From: Litoreibacter meonggei
GTDB lineage: Bacteria > Pseudomonadota > Alphaproteobacteria > Rhodobacterales > Rhodobacteraceae
Length of the DNA: 64,000 nt
Direction of reading: 5' to 3'
Assembly (NCBI RefSeq): GCF_003663885.1
Contig: NZ_RCCE01000005.1
Span: 124,001 to 188,000, forward strand
The notes beneath the pieces are model-generated. The model did no database searches. It saw only the letters and a program-made list of their open reading frames with translations, and was not told the origin of the DNA. How positions within the stretch are numbered: the first letter of the stretch is position 1; each line of letters opens with the position of its first letter. Below are positions 61,386 through 64,000 of the stretch, in pieces. Both the position numbers and the translations under genes were made by a program.

Positions 61386-61693
61386 ACAACAGACATTCGC
61401 GGCAAACTGAATATCGCCGATCCTACGAATCAGATTGATTTCTTAGAGCACGACGACGCAACCATCGAAAATTAGAAATGAAGCGCGCTTGAAGCTGTAG
61501 CGGTTGGCATTGTGTGCGGGGTTTCAACGATCCGTTCATCTTCAAAGAACTGGTCAACCATCATCAAAGTGATTGGCGAGGTCCAAACCGATTATTCTCG
61601 CCAATCATTGAGACGCCAAGCGTCGTTGAAGATAGGTACCAATTTCTATCTTGATCAAATCGATGCATTCGGACTTCTTGCGGATTGCAAGCC
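61386..61693. other. Non-coding stretch with several inverted repeats
   Basis: No supported gene. The segment from 61570 holds TGATTGGCGAG/CTCGCCAATCA (61570-61580 with 61597-61607, 11 bp perfect), GACGC-CAA-GCGTC (61612-61624), AAGATAG/CTATCTT (61629-61635 with 61646-61652) and TTGATCAA (61651-61658). TTCAACGA (61523-61530) also pairs with TCGTTGAA (61623-61630). It lies between the integrase remnant and the GlcG-like gene. Confidence 0.7.
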
Positions 61694-62116
61694 TCATACA
61701 TGTTTGTGAAAGGCTTCAATGCCTGCCTGCGCGACGGCCATGTCTTGATCCGGAGTGCCTGAACTTACCCCGATACCCCCGACAGCCTTGCCATCCACAA
61801 GAACTGGGTAGCCGCCGCCGACAACCATCAATCGCCCGCCAATGGCAGACGCGATCCCGTATGCGGGTGCGCCCGGTTGGCTGGCGATCCCGTATTCATG
61901 CGTCGCTTTCTTCGCGCCTGCTGCGGTAAACGCCTTGTCGATTGCAATGGTCGTTGACGTCACTTTGCCGCCGTCCATCCTACAAAATGCCATCAATTGG
62001 CCGGCCTCATCGGTGACGGCAATACACATTGGTACGCCTAAGGCGTTTGCCTTTGCGACCGCTCCGCCGATGAGAATGTCGGCATCCGAGATATCTAGTC
62101 GGGTCACTGAGATCAT
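61694..62116 (-). CDS. GlcG/HbpS family protein
   Basis: This 140-residue protein has the family pattern GVPMCIAVTDEAGQLMAFCR, STTIAIDKAFTAAGAKK and GGYPVLVDGKAVGGIGVSSG, ending DQDMAVAQAG. GlcG/HbpS proteins are often found next to catabolic enzymes; some bind haem, most have no set role. It overlaps the guanine deaminase stop by 4 nt, so it is co-transcribed with purine catabolism genes. Confidence 0.9.
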   Translation of the reverse strand: MISVTRLDISDADILIGGAVAKANALGVPMCIAVTDEAGQLMAFCRMDGGKVTSTTIAIDKAFTAAGAKKATHEYGIASQPGAPAYGIASAIGGRLMVVGGGYPVLVDGKAVGGIGVSSGTPDQDMAVAQAGIEAFHKHV

Positions 62117-63414
62117 GTGGTTTCCTTTTTTTGCGGCACACCTGAGACGTAGGTTTGCGCGATTGCGCGGTCATCGCCCATCATCTGGACGACGAACAAT
62201 TCATCCGACAGGCTTTCGGCGCGCTCCATGCGTACATCCATTGCAGCAGTGGCACGCGCGTTGATAACGACGATATCGGCTTCTGTCCCTGCATCAAGTG
62301 TGCCGATCTTATTGGCCATCCCCAACACTTCTGCGTTGCCCCGGGTGATCCAGTGAAAGGCGCGCAGCGTGTGCAGTTTCTGATCTTGAAGTTGCAGGAT
62401 TTTGTAACCCTCGTTCAGTGTTTGAAGCATGGAATAGCTGGTCCCCGCGCCGATATCCGTGGCGATTCCGTTCTGGATGCTGCGCGCGCGCAGGCCTGCG
62501 TCATCAAACAACCCGCTGCCAAGAAACAGGTTGGATGTGGGGCAGAACACCGGATGGGCACCGGTCTCGGCCATCGCGCCGATTTCGCGGTCCTTGAGGT
62601 GAATGGCATGTCCCAACAATGTGCGCGGACCAAGCAGCCCGTTGCTTTCGTAGACATCGAGGTAGTCGAGCGCCTGCGGATAGAGCGTGGCCGTATAGGC
62701 AATCTCGTCATGGTTTTCGGACAGGTGGGTCTGGATGTAGCACCCGGGATGCTCGGCTGCCAAAGCGCCCGACATTTCGAGCTGCTCAGGGGTCGAGGTG
62801 ATCGCGAAGCGCGGCGTGATCGCATAAGCAGCGCGGCCCGTGCCGTGCCACCGTTCAATTAACGCTTTGCTGTCGTCATAGCCCGATTGTGCGGTGTCCA
62901 ACACGGCGTCGGGGGCATTGCGGTCCATCATGGTTTTGCCGGCAATCATCCGCATATTGCGATCATCGGCTTCCGAGAACAGCGCCTCGGCGGATGCGGC
63001 ATGAACCGAACAGAACGCCACAGCCGTCGTTGTGCCATGATCCGTCAGAAGATTGCAGAACCGCCCCGCCATGGCGCGGGCGTGTTGGGCGTTGGCGTAT
63101 TCTGCCTCAGCCGGAAAGGTGTAACCGTTAAGCCAGTCCAGCAGCTGGCTGCCCCAACTGGCGACGATCTGAACCTGGGGGAAATGGATATGCGTGTCGA
63201 TGAACCCTGCCATCAGCAAATAGGGACGATGGTCAATGAGTGTCGCATCACCTGCGCCGGCTGCAACGCTTTCATAATCGCCCGAGGCTACGATCAGACC
63301 ATCACGCATCAACACACCACCGTCTTCGATGTAGCTATAGGCGTCCGTGTCCTCAGGGCCAGCGGGTTCTTGATGAAACGTCAAAACGCGACCACGCAGA
63401 AGTGTGTCAGTCAT
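62113..63414 (-). CDS. guaD: Guanine deaminase
   Basis: This 433-residue amidohydrolase converts guanine to xanthine. It has the metal-binding GFIDTHIHFPQ, the segment LDWLNGYTFPAEAEYAN typical of guanine deaminase, THLSENHDEI, LLGHAIHLKDREI and VFCPTSNLFLGSG with GIATDIGAGTSYSML. It sits upstream of the GlcG-like gene and downstream of a membrane protein, a small purine-use unit. Confidence 0.95.
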   Translation of the reverse strand: MTDTLLRGRVLTFHQEPAGPEDTDAYSYIEDGGVLMRDGLIVASGDYESVAAGAGDATLIDHRPYLLMAGFIDTHIHFPQVQIVASWGSQLLDWLNGYTFPAEAEYANAQHARAMAGRFCNLLTDHGTTTAVAFCSVHAASAEALFSEADDRNMRMIAGKTMMDRNAPDAVLDTAQSGYDDSKALIERWHGTGRAAYAITPRFAITSTPEQLEMSGALAAEHPGCYIQTHLSENHDEIAYTATLYPQALDYLDVYESNGLLGPRTLLGHAIHLKDREIGAMAETGAHPVFCPTSNLFLGSGLFDDAGLRARSIQNGIATDIGAGTSYSMLQTLNEGYKILQLQDQKLHTLRAFHWITRGNAEVLGMANKIGTLDAGTEADIVVINARATAAMDVRMERAESLSDELFVVQMMGDDRAIAQTYVSGVPQKKETT

Positions 63415-63482
63415 TGGAAAACTACTTATTATTGGGGGTGATAAGCGAGGCAGTCCTGTGACCGCCTCGCCAAATCGTTTTG

Positions 63483-64000
63483 TTAGCGCACGTCGAGTGC
63501 GGGGGAATCGTCGTCGAGAAGATCAGGCTCGTCAGGAACAATGATGCGATGCTCAAGGTCTTCCTTGGGCGCGATCATCGGATAGATCAGCATAAAGGCA
63601 CCGATGATCAGATAGCCGACGGTGATCCCGTCAAATTGTGGCATCTGCAACGTGTAGCTGTGGATGATCCCGATGGATGACATCACAGCCGCCGCAATCG
63701 CAAATCCGCCTGCATGCTTGAACCGCCCGTCAATCACATCTGCCGCGATCGCCCCCCAGACAAGTCCGGTGATGATTGCGCCTTGTGACAAGGCGAGGTG
63801 GCCTTCGTAATGCGCGCCTTCCATGAGCAAAGCCGCCGTGAGGTCGCCATCACCCAAACCGGGCAATCCTTCGACGCCCGCGTTACGCAAAGCGTTCATC
63901 AGCGATCCCCATTTGGTCACGAGGAAGTTCGAGATATGTGGCAGAATGGCAAAGGCGACCGCCGCCATATGCGCAGGTTTCACCGCGTATCCGGTATTGG
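63483..64000 (-). CDS. Multi-pass membrane protein, C-terminal part (cut by edge)
   Basis: The frame is open to the window edge (codons NTGYAVKPAHMA continue inward). The visible part has three or four hydrophobic segments (AVAFAILPHISNFLVTKWGS, LALSQGAIITGLVWGAIAAD, GGFAIAAAVMSSIGIIHSY, VGYLIIGAFMLIYPMIAPKE) and an acidic C-terminal tail. Next to guaD it is probably a nucleobase permease-like protein, but I cannot confirm the family from this fragment. Confidence 0.75.
   Translation of the reverse strand, partial: NTGYAVKPAHMAAVAFAILPHISNFLVTKWGSLMNALRNAGVEGLPGLGDGDLTAALLMEGAHYEGHLALSQGAIITGLVWGAIAADVIDGRFKHAGGFAIAAAVMSSIGIIHSYTLQMPQFDGITVGYLIIGAFMLIYPMIAPKEDLEHRIIVPDEPDLLDDDSPALDVR

Noticed and set aside
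1-64000. CRISPR arrays, tRNA or rRNA genes, complete insertion sequences
   Set aside because: No regularly spaced repeats, cloverleaf-like genes, ribosomal RNA or transposase with terminal repeats were recognised on either strand.

Overview
The window is chromosomal DNA of a marine Roseobacter-group alphaproteobacterium (family Rhodobacteraceae). The evidence is a flagellar gene set with the alphaproteobacterial regulators FlaF and FlbT, DUF1217 and DUF6468-type flagellar proteins, a MotE-like protein, the neighbourhood ubiB-ubiE / mutM-ech-rpsT-rhodanese-dnaA-dnaN-recF-gyrB, and a Brucella-type RibH2. I cannot name the species. No tRNA, rRNA, CRISPR array or intact insertion sequence was seen.

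Layout. (1) 1-23835: large flagellar block. A leftward unit encodes FliF, FliH-like, FliN and FliP (cut by the edge). A rightward unit encodes FliL, a DUF6468-like protein, MotE-like, MotA, an unknown exported protein, FlhA, FliR, FlhB and a FliJ-like protein. A leftward rod/ring unit runs flgB-flgC-fliE-fliQ-flgF-flgG-flgA-flgH-fliL2, diverging from fliI. Then come flagellin with flaF, flbT and DUF1217, the FlgN-like and FlgJ-like proteins, and fliK-flgD. (2) 23827-35875: housekeeping core with ubiquinone synthesis (ubiE-ubiB), DNA repair (mutM), an enoyl-CoA hydratase, ribosomal protein S20, a rhodanese, dnaA, dnaN, recF, a LysE exporter and gyrB. (3) 35924-41725: second flagellar block flgE-flgK-flgL-flgI plus motB. 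The two flagellar blocks together encode most of the basal body, export gate, rod, hook, filament and stator, but not the switch proteins FliG and FliM. (4) 41814-48134: amino-acid and cofactor metabolism: an Lrp regulator diverging from arginase and ornithine cyclodeaminase, an FMN riboswitch driving ribH2, and a small catabolic group of SDR, BKACE (DUF849) and FAD amine oxidoreductase. (5) 48205-53024: stress genes: cueR-copA copper efflux, msrB-msrA, an ArsC/Spx-like protein and a 52-residue membrane peptide. (6) 53235-64000: accessory region: an N-terminally short aldehyde dehydrogenase with an enolase-superfamily enzyme, an HlyD/ABC-2 export operon diverging from a TetR regulator, a frameshifted tyrosine integrase next to a hairpin-rich non-coding stretch, and purine catabolism (guanine deaminase, a GlcG-like protein, a partial membrane protein).

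The strongest leads for something undescribed are the unknown exported protein between motA and flhA, the BKACE/SDR/oxidoreductase group with no known substrate, the paired operators in the TetR/HlyD intergenic region, the ABC-2 export operon without an ATPase gene, the C9 tract inside the predicted gyrB promoter, and the run of inverted repeats at 61523-61658. I saw no clearly novel defence or mobile system.
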